The translations under genes were made by a program, and so were the position numbers. A stretch of DNA of 64,000 nucleotides from Methylobacter luteus IMV-B-3098 (GTDB lineage: Bacteria; Pseudomonadota; Gammaproteobacteria; Methylococcales; Methylomonadaceae): the NCBI RefSeq assembly GCF_000427625.1, contig NZ_KE386569.1, forward strand, positions 2,532,789-2,596,788. The letters are read 5' to 3'. Position 1 is the first letter of the stretch. Every line of letters starts with the position of its first letter. The notes under the pieces were generated by a model that was not told the origin of the DNA, ran no database searches, and saw only the letters and a list, made by a program, of their open reading frames with translations. This document shows, piece by piece, positions 55,755 to 64,000 of the stretch.

Positions 55755-56957
55755 ATGGCAAAAATTGTTTGTGTTCTTTACGATGATCCCATCGACGGTC
55801 ATCCGAAATCCTACGCCCGCGACTCGATACCCGAGATCAAGGTTTACCCCGATGGCCAGACCACACCGACCCCGAAGGCGATCGACTTCATCCCTGGCCA
55901 GATGCTGGGCAGCGTATCGGGCGAACTGGGCCTGCGCAGCTATTTGGAAGGTCTGGGGCATACACTGGTGGTCACTTCCGACAAGGATGGCGAAAACTCC
56001 CGGCTGGACCAGGAATTGCCCGATGCCGAAATCGTCATCTCACAGCCTTTCTGGCCGGCTTATCTGACGGCCGAACGCATCGCCAAGGCGCCGAAACTGA
56101 AACTGGCGCTGACGGCGGGCATCGGCTCCGACCACGTCGACCTGCAAGCCGCCATCGAGAGAAACATCACGGTGGCGGAAATCACCTACTGCAACAGCAT
56201 CAGCGTGGCGGAACATGTCGTGATGATGATCCTGAGTCTGGTGCGCAATTACATCCCATCCTATCAATGGGTGGTGAAAGGCGGCTGGAACATCGCCGAT
56301 TGCGTGGCCCGCTCTTACGATCTGGAGGGCATGGAGGTGGGCACCGTTGCCGCAGGCCGCATCGGCCTGGCGGTACTGCGCCGGCTAAAACCGTTCGATG
56401 TCAAACTGCATTACACCGACCGCCATCGCCTGGCGTCGGAAGTCGAGAAAGAGTTGAATCTTACCTGGCATCCCGACGTTGAATCGCTGGTCCGTGTTTG
56501 CGACGTGATGACCCTCAACTGTCCGCTGCACCCGGAAACCGAGCACATGATCAATGAGCAGACGCTGAAGAACTTCAAGCGCGGCGCTTACCTGATCAAC
56601 ACGGCGCGCGGCAAGCTGTGCGATCGCGATGCCATCGCCCGAGCCCTGGAAAGCGGTCAATTGGCGGGCTATGCGGGCGACGTCTGGTTCCCCCAGCCCG
56701 CGCCGCAGGACCATCCCTGGCGCACCATGCCGCACCATGGCATGACACCGCATATCTCCGGCACCAGCCTCTCGGCCCAGGCGCGTTATGCCGCCGGCGT
56801 GCGCGAAGTGCTGGAATGCTGGTTCGAGGGCCGTCCCATCCGTAATGAGTATCTGGTGGTTCAAGGCGGCCATTTGGCCGGGGTCGGCGCCCACTCTTAC
56901 AGCGAGGGCGACGCCACGGGCGGTTCGGAAGAAGCCGCCAAGTTCAAAAAGGGCTGA
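55755..56957 (+). CDS. fdh: NAD-dependent formate dehydrogenase, single-subunit type
   Basis: The enzyme oxidises formate to CO2 with NAD+, the last energy step of C1 oxidation. From the ATG at 55755 (GGAGGTGGCAAC upstream) it has 400 residues, the length of the Pseudomonas and Moraxella enzymes. Catalytic residues are readable: Asn in TYCNSISVAEH, Arg in NTARGKLCDRDA and His in TPHISGTS, with Gln in FPQPAPQDHP. NAD specificity is shown by DRH after the Rossmann motif GTVAAGRIG. The frame from 55641 adds an unlikely leader. Confidence 0.96.
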   Translation: MAKIVCVLYDDPIDGHPKSYARDSIPEIKVYPDGQTTPTPKAIDFIPGQMLGSVSGELGLRSYLEGLGHTLVVTSDKDGENSRLDQELPDAEIVISQPFWPAYLTAERIAKAPKLKLALTAGIGSDHVDLQAAIERNITVAEITYCNSISVAEHVVMMILSLVRNYIPSYQWVVKGGWNIADCVARSYDLEGMEVGTVAAGRIGLAVLRRLKPFDVKLHYTDRHRLASEVEKELNLTWHPDVESLVRVCDVMTLNCPLHPETEHMINEQTLKNFKRGAYLINTARGKLCDRDAIARALESGQLAGYAGDVWFPQPAPQDHPWRTMPHHGMTPHISGTSLSAQARYAAGVREVLECWFEGRPIRNEYLVVQGGHLAGVGAHSYSEGDATGGSEEAAKFKKG

Positions 56958-56981
56958 ATGATTCAGGCCTCAATCGACAAA

Positions 56982-57008
56982 GGAAGGCATCGAAAAGCGA
57001 TGCCTTCC
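56982..57008 (+). terminator. Hairpin after formate dehydrogenase
   Basis: GGAAGGCATCG and CGATGCCTTCC are exact 11-bp arms with loop AAAAG, 25 bases after the stop. No T run follows, so termination may be weak or Rho-assisted. Confidence 0.6.
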
Positions 57009-57044
57009 GGTCTCAATGTCGGGCAGGGAAACCGCGAATATTTT

Positions 57045-57236
57045 TAACTGATGTTACGCAGACAATTTGCCCCTACGCCAAGCACCTGTAGGGTCGAATT
57101 CACTTGTGCCCCATGGGTATTCGACCTGGGACGCCTTGTTAGTCATTGAGTGCGAATGAATTCGCACCTACACCACTGTAGTGCTCGGGAGCGGCAAACG
57201 GCATAAAAAGCTGCCCGTGCATAACATCAGTTTTTA
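57045..57236. repeat. MITE-like repeat with inverted CTGATGTTA ends
   Basis: It begins TAACTGATGTTACGCAGACA and ends with the inverse, TGCATAACATCAGTTTTTAA. Inside are a diverged GGTCGAATT palindrome (57088-57129) and a GTGCGAATGAATTCGCACCT copy (57150-57170). The right end touches the DUF779 stop codon. Confidence 0.65.
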
Positions 57237-57587
57237 ACCAAGATCCGCTTCCTCCTCCCCGGTCAACAGCCTTGAACGGGTGATAAACCGCACGCCTTCG
57301 GGCGCTTCCAGCGAGAAACCGCCGCCCCTGCCGGGCACCACGTCGATGATGAGATAGGTATGCCGCCAATACTCGAACTGGTCGGCGCCCATATAGAAAG
57401 GGCAGCCCTCGATTTCACCCAGCTTTACGTCGGACTCGCCGACCCGGAATTCGCCCAGCGGGTAGCACATGGGCGCGCTGCCGTCGCAGCAGCCGCCCGA
57501 TTGATGGAACAGCAGTTCGCAGCCGTGCAATTGCTTGAGCCTGGCGATCAGCTCCGCGGCGGCCGGGGTGCAGGAAACGCGTGTCAT
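57234..57587 (-). CDS. DUF779 protein, aldehyde dehydrogenase partner
   Basis: The 117-residue protein has the DUF779 Cys-rich loop HQSGGCCDGSAPMCYPLGEF and a C-terminal part LIIDVVPGRGGGFSLEAPEG. Genes of this family sit beside NAD aldehyde dehydrogenases of the ExaC/AldB group; a role in enzyme maturation or metal handling has been supposed. It follows the dehydrogenase gene by two bases. Confidence 0.88.
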   Translation of the reverse strand: MTRVSCTPAAAELIARLKQLHGCELLFHQSGGCCDGSAPMCYPLGEFRVGESDVKLGEIEGCPFYMGADQFEYWRHTYLIIDVVPGRGGGFSLEAPEGVRFITRSRLLTGEEEADLG

Positions 57588-57589
57588 GC

Positions 57590-59110
57590 TCAGAAAAATC
57601 CCAGCGCCTTCGGGCTATAGCTCACCAGCAGGTTCTTGGTCTGCTGATAATGGTCGAGCATCATTCTGTGGTTTTCCCGACCGATGCCCGATTGCTTGTA
57701 ACCGCCGAAAGTGGCGTGGGCCGGATAGAGGTGATAACAATTGGTCCACACCCGTCCCGCCTGAATGCCGCGCCCCATGTGATAGGCGGTATTAATGTCG
57801 CGGCTCCAGACGCCCGCGCCGAGGCCGTACAGGGTTTCGTTGGCGATGGCCAGCGCGTCGGCCTGGTCCTTGAACGAGGTCACCGAGACAACCGGGCCAA
57901 AGATTTCCTCCTGGAAAATCCGCATCCGGTTGTTGCCGGCGAAGACAGTCGGCTCCACATAATAGCCGCCGGCCAGCTCGCCTTCCAGCTCGCAGCGCTT
58001 GCCGCCGGCGAGCAGTTTGGCGCCTTCCTGCCGGCCGATGTCGATGTAGGCGAGGATTTTCTCCAGCTGGTCGTTGGATGCCTGTGCGCCGATCATGGTA
58101 TCGGTGTCCAAAGGATGGCCGCGCCGGATGTGCTGCAAGCGCGCGACGGCCCGCGCCATGAAGTCGTCGTAGATCGATGCCTGTACCAGTGCGCGGGACG
58201 GACAGGTGCAAACCTCGCCTTGATTGAGCGCGAACATCGCGAAGCCTTCCAGCGCCTTGTCGGCGAAATCGTCGTCATGGGACAGCACGTCCTCGAAGAA
58301 GATGTTGGGCGATTTGCCGCCCAGTTCCAGCGTCACCGGAATGAGGTTTTCCGAGGCATATTGCATGATCAGGCGGCCCGTGGTGGTCTCGCCGGTGAAG
58401 GCGATCTTGGCGATGCGCCTGTTTTTGGCCAAAGGCTTGCCGGCTTCCACGCCGAAGCCGTTCACCACGTTCAGCACGCCGGGCGGCAGCAGATCGCCGA
58501 TCAGTTCCATCAGTACCATGATGCTGGCGGGGGTCTGCTCAGCCGGCTTCAGCACGATGCAATTGCCTGCGGCCAGGGCCGGCGCGAGTTTCCAGGCGGC
58601 CATCAGGATCGGGAAGTTCCACGGGATGATCTGACCGACCACGCCCAAAGGCTCGTGGAAATGGTAGGCGACGGTGTCAGGGTCTATTTCGCTCAACCCG
58701 CCTTCCTGGGCGCGGATGCAGGCGGCGAAATAGCGAAAATGGTCGACGGCTAGCGGTATATCGGCGGCCAGGGTTTCACGGACCGGCTTGCCGTTGTCCC
58801 AGGTCTCCGCCACCGCCAGCATTTCCAGGCTGGCTTCCATGCGGTCGGCGATTTTCAGCAGAATGTTCGAGCGCTCCGCCGGCGCCGTGCGGGCCCAGGC
58901 GTCTTTGGCGGCATGGGCGGCATCCAGCGCCTTTTCGATATCTTCCGCCGATGAACGGGCAATTTCGCAGAAGGGCTTGCCATTGATCGGGCTCGGATTC
59001 TCGAAATAAAGCCCCTTGACGGGCGCTACCCAGGCGCCGCCGATGTAGTTATCGTAGCGGGATTTGAACTGGACTTTGCTGCCGGTTTGGTTGGGATCAA
59101 GGTAACGCAT
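57590..59110 (-). CDS. NAD-dependent aldehyde dehydrogenase (ExaC/AldB type)
   Basis: The 506-residue enzyme oxidises short aldehydes to acids. Catalytic Cys is in [14 protein letters not shown] and the general base Glu in [12 protein letters not shown]; the NAD site shows [20 protein letters not shown] and [10 protein letters not shown]. The C-terminus [12 protein letters not shown] is standard. Acetaldehyde is the usual substrate in this group. Next to formate dehydrogenase a role in C1 or C2 aldehyde removal is likely but not shown. Confidence 0.93.
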   Translation of the reverse strand: MRYLDPNQTGSKVQFKSRYDNYIGGAWVAPVKGLYFENPSPINGKPFCEIARSSAEDIEKALDAAHAAKDAWARTAPAERSNILLKIADRMEASLEMLAVAETWDNGKPVRETLAADIPLAVDHFRYFAACIRAQEGGLSEIDPDTVAYHFHEPLGVVGQIIPWNFPILMAAWKLAPALAAGNCIVLKPAEQTPASIMVLMELIGDLLPPGVLNVVNGFGVEAGKPLAKNRRIAKIAFTGETTTGRLIMQYASENLIPVTLELGGKSPNIFFEDVLSHDDDFADKALEGFAMFALNQGEVCTCPSRALVQASIYDDFMARAVARLQHIRRGHPLDTDTMIGAQASNDQLEKILAYIDIGRQEGAKLLAGGKRCELEGELAGGYYVEPTVFAGNNRMRIFQEEIFGPVVSVTSFKDQADALAIANETLYGLGAGVWSRDINTAYHMGRGIQAGRVWTNCYHLYPAHATFGGYKQSGIGRENHRMMLDHYQQTKNLLVSYSPKALGFF

Positions 59111-59651
59111 GCGGGTCTCCGAAAGTAGATAGATGAGTGTCCCATCTACAATGCCGTTGATAAACCGCAGCCGTCATCACCATGAATAAGACGAATCTGG
59201 TAATTCGGATGTCATTGTGAAGGGAATTAAAAACTGCACTCTTACCATATCACCGAAGGTTTAATTATTCAATTTTGCCTGTTCTTCATATTTATTTAGC
59301 AAAACATCAACTGATTATCTGATGTTGCGCAGGGAGGGCTTATCCCGTTTGCCGCGCCGGGCGCCGCATCACCCAAGGCATAGCGCCGCATTTGCAGCGC
59401 GTAGGCTGGGTTGATAAACCCAGCATTCGAAGCCGCCCAAGCTGGGTTTCCGCAACGCTTCAACCCAGCCTACACAGGCTATTAGAAAAAATCTGTGTCC
59501 AGCCAGGCAGTTGTTGAACAATGCTGTTATCTACCATCATCAACCTTTGAATTACCATGAAATAGTGGTCAAAAACAATTTACCGGCGGGCCGCCGCATC
59601 ACCCAGGGCGCGGAACAAATCAAACAGCCGTGGAGGTTTCAGTTTCTTTGA
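59111..59651. repeat. Gap with a CTGATGTTGCGC repeat and a GTAGGCTGGG repeat
   Basis: The first 170 bases upstream of the aldehyde dehydrogenase are AT-rich and probably hold its promoter. TATCTGATGTTGCGC and TTATCCCGTTTGCCGCGCC (59316-59363) and the 73-bp repeat GTAGGCTGGGTTGATAAACC...CAACCCAGCCTAC (59401-59473) follow in the same order as at 49325-49468. No gene is seen. Confidence 0.7.
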
Positions 59652-60851
59652 TCACTCGGTCCGCAGCGCCTCCAGCGGCTCCAGCCGGGCCGCTTTCATG
59701 GCCGGGGCCACGCCGGTGGCGATGCCGATCAGCAATGAGACCAGAAAAGCCGCCGCGATATAGGTCCAGGCCAGCTGCACCGGCAGCGCGGGCAGGGCGG
59801 CCGCGATAAGCCGTACCGCGACGATGCCGGTCAGCACGCCGACCAGGCCGCCCGTCGCGCTCAAAGCCAGCGCCTCGGCCAGAAACAGCCGGAAGATCGT
59901 GCGCCGTTCCGCGCCGATAGCCCGCAACAGGCCGATCTCCGAGATCCGTTCCGACACCGCGATGGTCATGATGGTCAGGATGCCGACCGAGCCGACCAGC
60001 AGCGAGATGCTGCCCAGCGCCGCCACGGCCAACGTCAGGATATTCAGGATCGAATCCATCTTTTCCAGCATCTGGTTCTGCGTCACGATCGTGAAATCCT
60101 CCATGCCGTGCCGCGCGATCAGGCGCCTTTTGATGGCTTTTTCCAGACGCGCGACCGGCGCATTGCTTTCATAAAGAATATCGATCTCCATGAGGCTTTC
60201 ACGGTCGAATAGCGCCAGCGCCTTGGCGGCCGGGATGTAAAGCGTGTCGTCCATGTCAAAGCCCAGCATCTGGCCCTTGCTTTCCATGACGCCGACCACG
60301 AGATAGCGGTCGGTGCCGATGCGGATGCGCTGGCCCAGCGGACTGCCCGTGCCGAACAGCTCGCGCGCCAGCTTATGGCCCAGGACGGCCAGCGCGCGCG
60401 GATTGTCCTGCTCGCCGGCCGGCAGGAAGCTGCCCGAGACGACCTTGATTTTCCAGATCTCCGGCACGGCCGAGCCGACGCCCAGCACGTTCGTGCGCCG
60501 CTGCTTGTTGCCGGCTTCAACGCGGGCATTGCCCTGCACGAGCGGCGAAGCGGCAATCACATTGTCCAGCCGGCTCAGGCTGTCGGCATCGGCCAGCGAC
60601 AAGGGGCGCACGGTGCTGATCGTGGCGCCGGACATGCCGAAGGTCGTGGTCTTGCCGGGGAAGACCGCGATCAGGTTGGTGCCGAACTGCGTAAACTCGC
60701 TCAGCACAAAGGCATGAATGCCGCGGCCGATCGAGGTCAGTATCACGACCGCGGCGATGCCGATGATGAGTCCCAGCGCAGTCAGGCCCGAGCGCAGCTT
60801 ATGGCTGATGACGGTCCGGTATGACAAGGCGATCAGGTCGGCGGCGCGCAT
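59652..60851 (-). CDS. MacB/FtsX-type ABC transporter permease
   Basis: From the ATG at 60851 the protein has 399 residues. A first membrane helix (KLRSGLTALGLIIGIAAVVI) is followed by a periplasmic MacB_PCD-like domain (about 45-265) and three C-terminal helices, with ISEIGLLRAIGAERRTIFRL as the cytoplasmic coupling segment. It is a paralogue of the gene upstream, only two bases away. An ATP-binding subunit is missing from this cluster. Confidence 0.88.
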   Translation of the reverse strand: MRAADLIALSYRTVISHKLRSGLTALGLIIGIAAVVILTSIGRGIHAFVLSEFTQFGTNLIAVFPGKTTTFGMSGATISTVRPLSLADADSLSRLDNVIAASPLVQGNARVEAGNKQRRTNVLGVGSAVPEIWKIKVVSGSFLPAGEQDNPRALAVLGHKLARELFGTGSPLGQRIRIGTDRYLVVGVMESKGQMLGFDMDDTLYIPAAKALALFDRESLMEIDILYESNAPVARLEKAIKRRLIARHGMEDFTIVTQNQMLEKMDSILNILTLAVAALGSISLLVGSVGILTIMTIAVSERISEIGLLRAIGAERRTIFRLFLAEALALSATGGLVGVLTGIVAVRLIAAALPALPVQLAWTYIAAAFLVSLLIGIATGVAPAMKAARLEPLEALRTE

Positions 60852-60853
60852 CG

Positions 60854-62059
60854 TTACCTCCTGGCCAGGGCGGACACGGGGTCGAGGCGCGCGGCTTTTC
60901 TGGCCGGCAATACGCCGAACACGAGCCCCGTGAACAGGGAAACGGCCAGCGCCGCCAGCAGCGCCCAGACCGGCAGGATGAACGGGAAGTTCGGATACAG
61001 CGCTTGCAGCCCCCACAGCGTGACTTGCCCCAGCACGACGCCCAGCACCGCGCCGGCCAGCGACAACAGCGCCGCTTCGGTCAGAAACAGCGCGTGCAGC
61101 TGGCGCCTGGTCGCGCCCAGGGCTTTCAGCAGGCCGATTTCGGCCGTGCGCTGCGTAACGCTGACCAGCATGACGTTCATGACCAGCACACCGGCCACGG
61201 CCAGGCTGATGCCGGCGATGCTGGCCACGGTCAGGGTCAGCGCGGTCAATATCTTGTCGAACGTGTTGACGACGCTGTCCTGCGTGATCACCGTGATATC
61301 GTCCTCGCCTTCGTGCCGGGCCTTGACGATGTTTTTGACATCCTCGACGGCCTGAATCATGGCCTCTTTGGATTTGGTCTCGATCAGAATCCGAAACAGC
61401 GAGTTGGTATCGAACAGCGCCTGCGCGGAAGCGACAGGAATGATGACGATTTCGTCGAAATCCGTGCCGACGGACTGGCCTTCCGACTCCAGCACGCCGA
61501 TCACGCGGAAACGCCGGTCATTGATGCGCAGCCACTCGCCGACCGCCGGTCTGTTGGGGAACAGCTGTTCGCGTATGGTCTGGCCGATTACGCAGACCGG
61601 TATGGCCTTGTCGGGTTCCGCTTCCGGCAGAAAGCGCCCCTGCGCCATGGTCAGATGGCGCACGCGTATCAGGGCATGCGTCGAACCGAGGATATTGGTT
61701 TCGCGCTCCAGGCCTTCCGCCGAAACCGGCGCGGAACCGACCGTTACCGGCGCGATGGCGGCCACATGGGGGCTTCTAAGCAAGGCATAAGCATCGTCCA
61801 GCGTCAGGTCCCGGGGCGTCTCGCCGAACATCGGCGGCGCGCCGCCCGTCGTTTCGGTACGTCCCGGCAGGACGATGACCAGATGCGTGCCCAGCGATTC
61901 AAACTCATTGATGATATAGAGGCGGGCGCTTTCGCCCAGGGCCGTCAGCACGGTCACGGAAGCCACGCCGATGCTCATGGCCAGAATGATCAGCAGGGCG
62001 CGCAGGCGCTGGGCCCTGATCGCGCCGAAAGCTTGAGTTAAGGTATCTTTGAAAAACAT
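60854..62059 (-). CDS. MacB/FtsX-type ABC transporter permease (paralogue)
   Basis: A 401-residue permease with the same plan: an N-terminal helix (RLRALLIILAMSIGVASVTV), a periplasmic domain, and three C-terminal helices with TAEIGLLKALGATRRQLHAL. It ends VSALARR, typical of the family. With the next gene it could form a heterodimeric permease for lipoprotein, peptide or siderophore export; the substrate is unknown. Confidence 0.88.
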   Translation of the reverse strand: MFFKDTLTQAFGAIRAQRLRALLIILAMSIGVASVTVLTALGESARLYIINEFESLGTHLVIVLPGRTETTGGAPPMFGETPRDLTLDDAYALLRSPHVAAIAPVTVGSAPVSAEGLERETNILGSTHALIRVRHLTMAQGRFLPEAEPDKAIPVCVIGQTIREQLFPNRPAVGEWLRINDRRFRVIGVLESEGQSVGTDFDEIVIIPVASAQALFDTNSLFRILIETKSKEAMIQAVEDVKNIVKARHEGEDDITVITQDSVVNTFDKILTALTLTVASIAGISLAVAGVLVMNVMLVSVTQRTAEIGLLKALGATRRQLHALFLTEAALLSLAGAVLGVVLGQVTLWGLQALYPNFPFILPVWALLAALAVSLFTGLVFGVLPARKAARLDPVSALARR

Positions 62060-62140
62060 GGGCTAGCTCCAGTGGCCTTAGCCGTTCACGCACCAGCATG
62101 AACGGCCAATCGGAAGCTAGCCTAACCGAACCGCGCGCGT

Positions 62141-62413
62141 TTAAAAAGTGATTTTGCCGTAAACGGTCGCGTAAGGCGCGTTGTCGCGCAGCTTTTTATA
62201 GACCACCTGCGGATACCACGTGCCTGACGTCGAAGGCAGCGTAAACAGCAGGCCGGCCGTTTCGCCGTAACCCCATACCGACAGGGTCGTGCCGCCTGCG
62301 CCGGTAATGGTCAGATCGCCGTCATCGATATGCAGCGTAAAATCACGCACGGCTGCATCGGCCGCGCTGTGCCCGAGCAACAATAAAACAGTTAAACCGA
62401 GCTTTTTCAGCAT
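62141..62413 (-). CDS. Small secreted beta-rich protein, possible cupredoxin remnant
   Basis: The 90-residue product has a signal peptide (MLKKLGLTVLLLLGHSAADA) and starts the mature part with AVRDFTLHIDDGDLTITGAG. That resembles the first strands of multicopper oxidases and related cupredoxin domains, but the copper-ligand regions are absent. It ends at YGKITF. AAAGGAAGGATAAG is a good Shine-Dalgarno. It is either a truncated enzyme gene or an independent small protein, and it lies 81 bases upstream of the permease genes on the same strand. Confidence 0.6.
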   Translation of the reverse strand: MLKKLGLTVLLLLGHSAADAAVRDFTLHIDDGDLTITGAGGTTLSVWGYGETAGLLFTLPSTSGTWYPQVVYKKLRDNAPYATVYGKITF

Positions 62414-62609
62414 TCTTATCCTTCCTTTTTTTGTAATTATAAAATTACAAATAGGGCAATAAATATGCCTGAGCCGTTATATTAATAAAAACAGTGCTCT
62501 AGAGATTGAGTATAACCTTGCTCTGAAAAAATAAGGCATATGCCACAGTTTTAGTGTGGCATATGCCTCAGTTGATCCCATGGATGTCCCTGCAAAAACA
62601 GGGCAGGGA

Positions 62610-63710
62610 TTACATGCGGTCGCGTCCCATGACCAGCGCCGGCCCCCGGGTGGCTGCGTAGCGCTGCTTGATGGCCTGCGCCAGCTGGTGCACGGCCATG
62701 GCGTATTTGTCGCTGTTGTTGTAGCGCTTGATCACCTTGAAATTGGGGTAAACCTGCCAGAATTCATTGCCGTTATAGGTGCTCAGGGAAATGGTCGAGG
62801 AGCCGTTGCGGCCATTGGCATGGTGCGCGACGGGTCTGCTGCGCTGCCACCCGCTGCGCGAGAAATAATGCGCGACGCTGCCGATCGCATCGCGCTGATC
62901 CCACAGATCGCGCACGCCGTTGTGGTCGAAATCGACGGCCAGGCGGCGGAAACTGCTTGGCATGAACTGCCCCAGGCCCATGGCGCCGGCCCAGGAGCCG
63001 ACTGGTTCTAAAGGCTCGAAGCCTTCCTCGCGCGTCATGAGCAGGAAGTTTTCCAGTTCCGAGGTAAAAAAGGTGGCGCGCCTTTCGGTATCGAACGCCA
63101 GGGTCGCCAGGGCATTGAACGTGCCGGTTTTGCCGATGTTGCGGCCGAAGTAAGTCTCGACGCCGATGATGGCGACGATATACTCGGGATCGACGCCATA
63201 GGTGGCGCTGGCTCTCTGGATCACGTCGGCATTCTCGGCCCAGAACTCGGCGCCATGGCTGATATGTTCATCGGTCAGGAACTTGCTGCGGTAGCGCGTC
63301 CAGCTGCCCGGTCTCGGGATGCTGGGGCCGGAACTGGGGGCTCCCTGCGCGGTTTCGAGGCGGATCACGGAATCCAGGCGCGTAGCCTGTGAGAACAGGC
63401 CGTTCAGGTAACTTTCCGAGAAACCGTGTTTTTGCACCATGTGCCGGATAAAGTTATGCACGCGGGGCGAATTGGCGTAAATGCCGGTCAACAGGCCGGT
63501 CGAATAGACTGGCGCGAGCTTGCGGTATGACTGAGGTGGCGGGAGTGTGTTTTTGCCGGTCGTTTTCGGCAAGGATGAAACCTGATTCTGCGGCTTCACG
63601 GCGGCCATGGTATCGGAATGGCGGTTCTCCGTATCACTGGCACAGCCGGCAAGCAGCAGGACTAAGGCCAGTTTGGCTGCCCGTTTATAAACTACATTGA
63701 TTATTAACAT
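62610..63710 (-). CDS. mltB: Membrane-bound lytic murein transglycosylase B (MltB)
   Basis: The 366-residue lipoprotein has lipobox LLAGC (Cys at about 23). The catalytic domain contains the Glu motif VAIIGVETYFGRN, the typical TFNALATLAFDTERRATFF, and GAMGLGQFMPSSFRRLAVDF with NGVRDLWDQRDAIGSVAHYF. The C-terminal part with STYNGNEFWQVYPNFKVI completes the SLT-like fold. The enzyme cleaves peptidoglycan to 1,6-anhydromuropeptides. Confidence 0.94.
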   Translation of the reverse strand: MLIINVVYKRAAKLALVLLLAGCASDTENRHSDTMAAVKPQNQVSSLPKTTGKNTLPPPQSYRKLAPVYSTGLLTGIYANSPRVHNFIRHMVQKHGFSESYLNGLFSQATRLDSVIRLETAQGAPSSGPSIPRPGSWTRYRSKFLTDEHISHGAEFWAENADVIQRASATYGVDPEYIVAIIGVETYFGRNIGKTGTFNALATLAFDTERRATFFTSELENFLLMTREEGFEPLEPVGSWAGAMGLGQFMPSSFRRLAVDFDHNGVRDLWDQRDAIGSVAHYFSRSGWQRSRPVAHHANGRNGSSTISLSTYNGNEFWQVYPNFKVIKRYNNSDKYAMAVHQLAQAIKQRYAATRGPALVMGRDRM

Positions 63711-63851
63711 GCTTCTTGTCTTCTTATTGATTAGCGGTCCCCATTAAAAGAGCACCATTACATCCATACGGTACGGAAAAACCCGTCCCGCGCTCCAATT
63801 AACAGAGATAGGTCTGCGCTAACGCAGCTTGATCCCTTTGGCTATTATTGG

Positions 63852-64000
63852 TTATTTCATCGGTATTGTTAAGCCCGCGCTGCAAAAAAACACCCGATCG
63901 CAATGCTGTCCGATTAATTGCGAGGCCTTGCCGGACAGGTCCGCAAACCGCCGCGCCAAGGGATTGTCGGGAATGATGCCGAGCCCGACTTCATTGTGAA
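63852..64000 (-). CDS. CobU-type adenosylcobinamide kinase, C-terminal end
   Basis: The visible 48 residues contain HNEVGLGIIPDNPLARRF then ADLSGKASQLIGQHCDRVFF and AGLTIPMK before the stop. That matches the end of CobU/CobP, the bifunctional cobinamide kinase and guanylyltransferase of vitamin B12 nucleotide-loop assembly. The gene runs off the right edge, so its P-loop cannot be seen. Confidence 0.8.
   Translation of the reverse strand, partial: HNEVGLGIIPDNPLARRFADLSGKASQLIGQHCDRVFFCSAGLTIPMK

Noticed and set aside
60821-62041. 406-codon open frame antisense to the permease genes
   Set aside because: Low-complexity Gln/Arg/His-rich translation, shadow of the permease on the minus strand.

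Overview
The window looks like chromosomal DNA of a gammaproteobacterium with methylotroph or methanotroph affinities. The core block mnmG-rsmG-parA-parB-atpIBEFHAGDC-glmU-glmS is in the usual gammaproteobacterial, origin-proximal order. The accessory part carries a single-subunit NAD formate dehydrogenase, an aldehyde dehydrogenase with its DUF779 partner, and an oxidoreductase built like the methane monooxygenase reductase MmoC next to hcp. No methane or methanol oxidation genes are in the window, so the taxonomic guess (Methylococcales-like) is an inference. No rRNA, tRNA or CRISPR array was found.

Layout. 0-0.4 kb: the end of a DksA/TraR-type zinc-finger gene and a small basic protein gene whose 3' end overlaps a perfect 23-bp inverted repeat. 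0.5-15.7 kb: the housekeeping block, all on the plus strand, interrupted by a gutted parB duplicate and a short atpC remnant. A 48-bp tandem repeat occurs both in the parB duplicate and at the glmU/glmS junction. 15.9-22.6 kb: a minus-strand iron-uptake operon (Fur box, small protein, hemP, tonB, exbB, exbD, siderophore receptor, PepSY protein, PiuC-type hydroxylase). 22.9-25.5 kb: the AmmeMemoRadiSam trio. 25.5-31.7 kb: EamA exporter, small-molecule kinase, rdgB, rph, Ser/Thr kinase, yicC and gmk. 31.8-38.0 kb: a heavy-metal RND efflux operon with accessory proteins. 38-44.8 kb: a mosaic of a Tim44-like protein, an AT-rich methyltransferase, an intradiol dioxygenase and membrane proteins of unknown role. 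44.8-49.3 kb: a nitric-oxide response module, norR divergent from a sigma-54-driven hcp and its reductase.

49.3-62.5 kb is the most plastic part. It holds a lexA-type repressor followed by an unannotated 49-residue membrane peptide, and an IS1595-family element (51001-52031, perfect 8-bp target duplication ATCATTAA) that splits a MarR-family regulator gene. An IS110-family element with a probable bridge-RNA leader follows, then formate and aldehyde dehydrogenase genes and a pair of MacB-type permeases without an ATPase. Several families of dispersed palindromic repeats fill the gaps between genes. 62.6-64 kb: a lytic transglycosylase lipoprotein and the 3' end of a cobU-like gene running off the right edge.

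The points most worth following are the lexA-linked membrane peptide, the MarR gene knocked out by the IS with its candidate operators still in place, the 48-bp repeat that has rewritten two housekeeping protein ends, the REP/MITE-like repeat families, and the Hcp module with an MmoC-like rather than an E. coli-type reductase.
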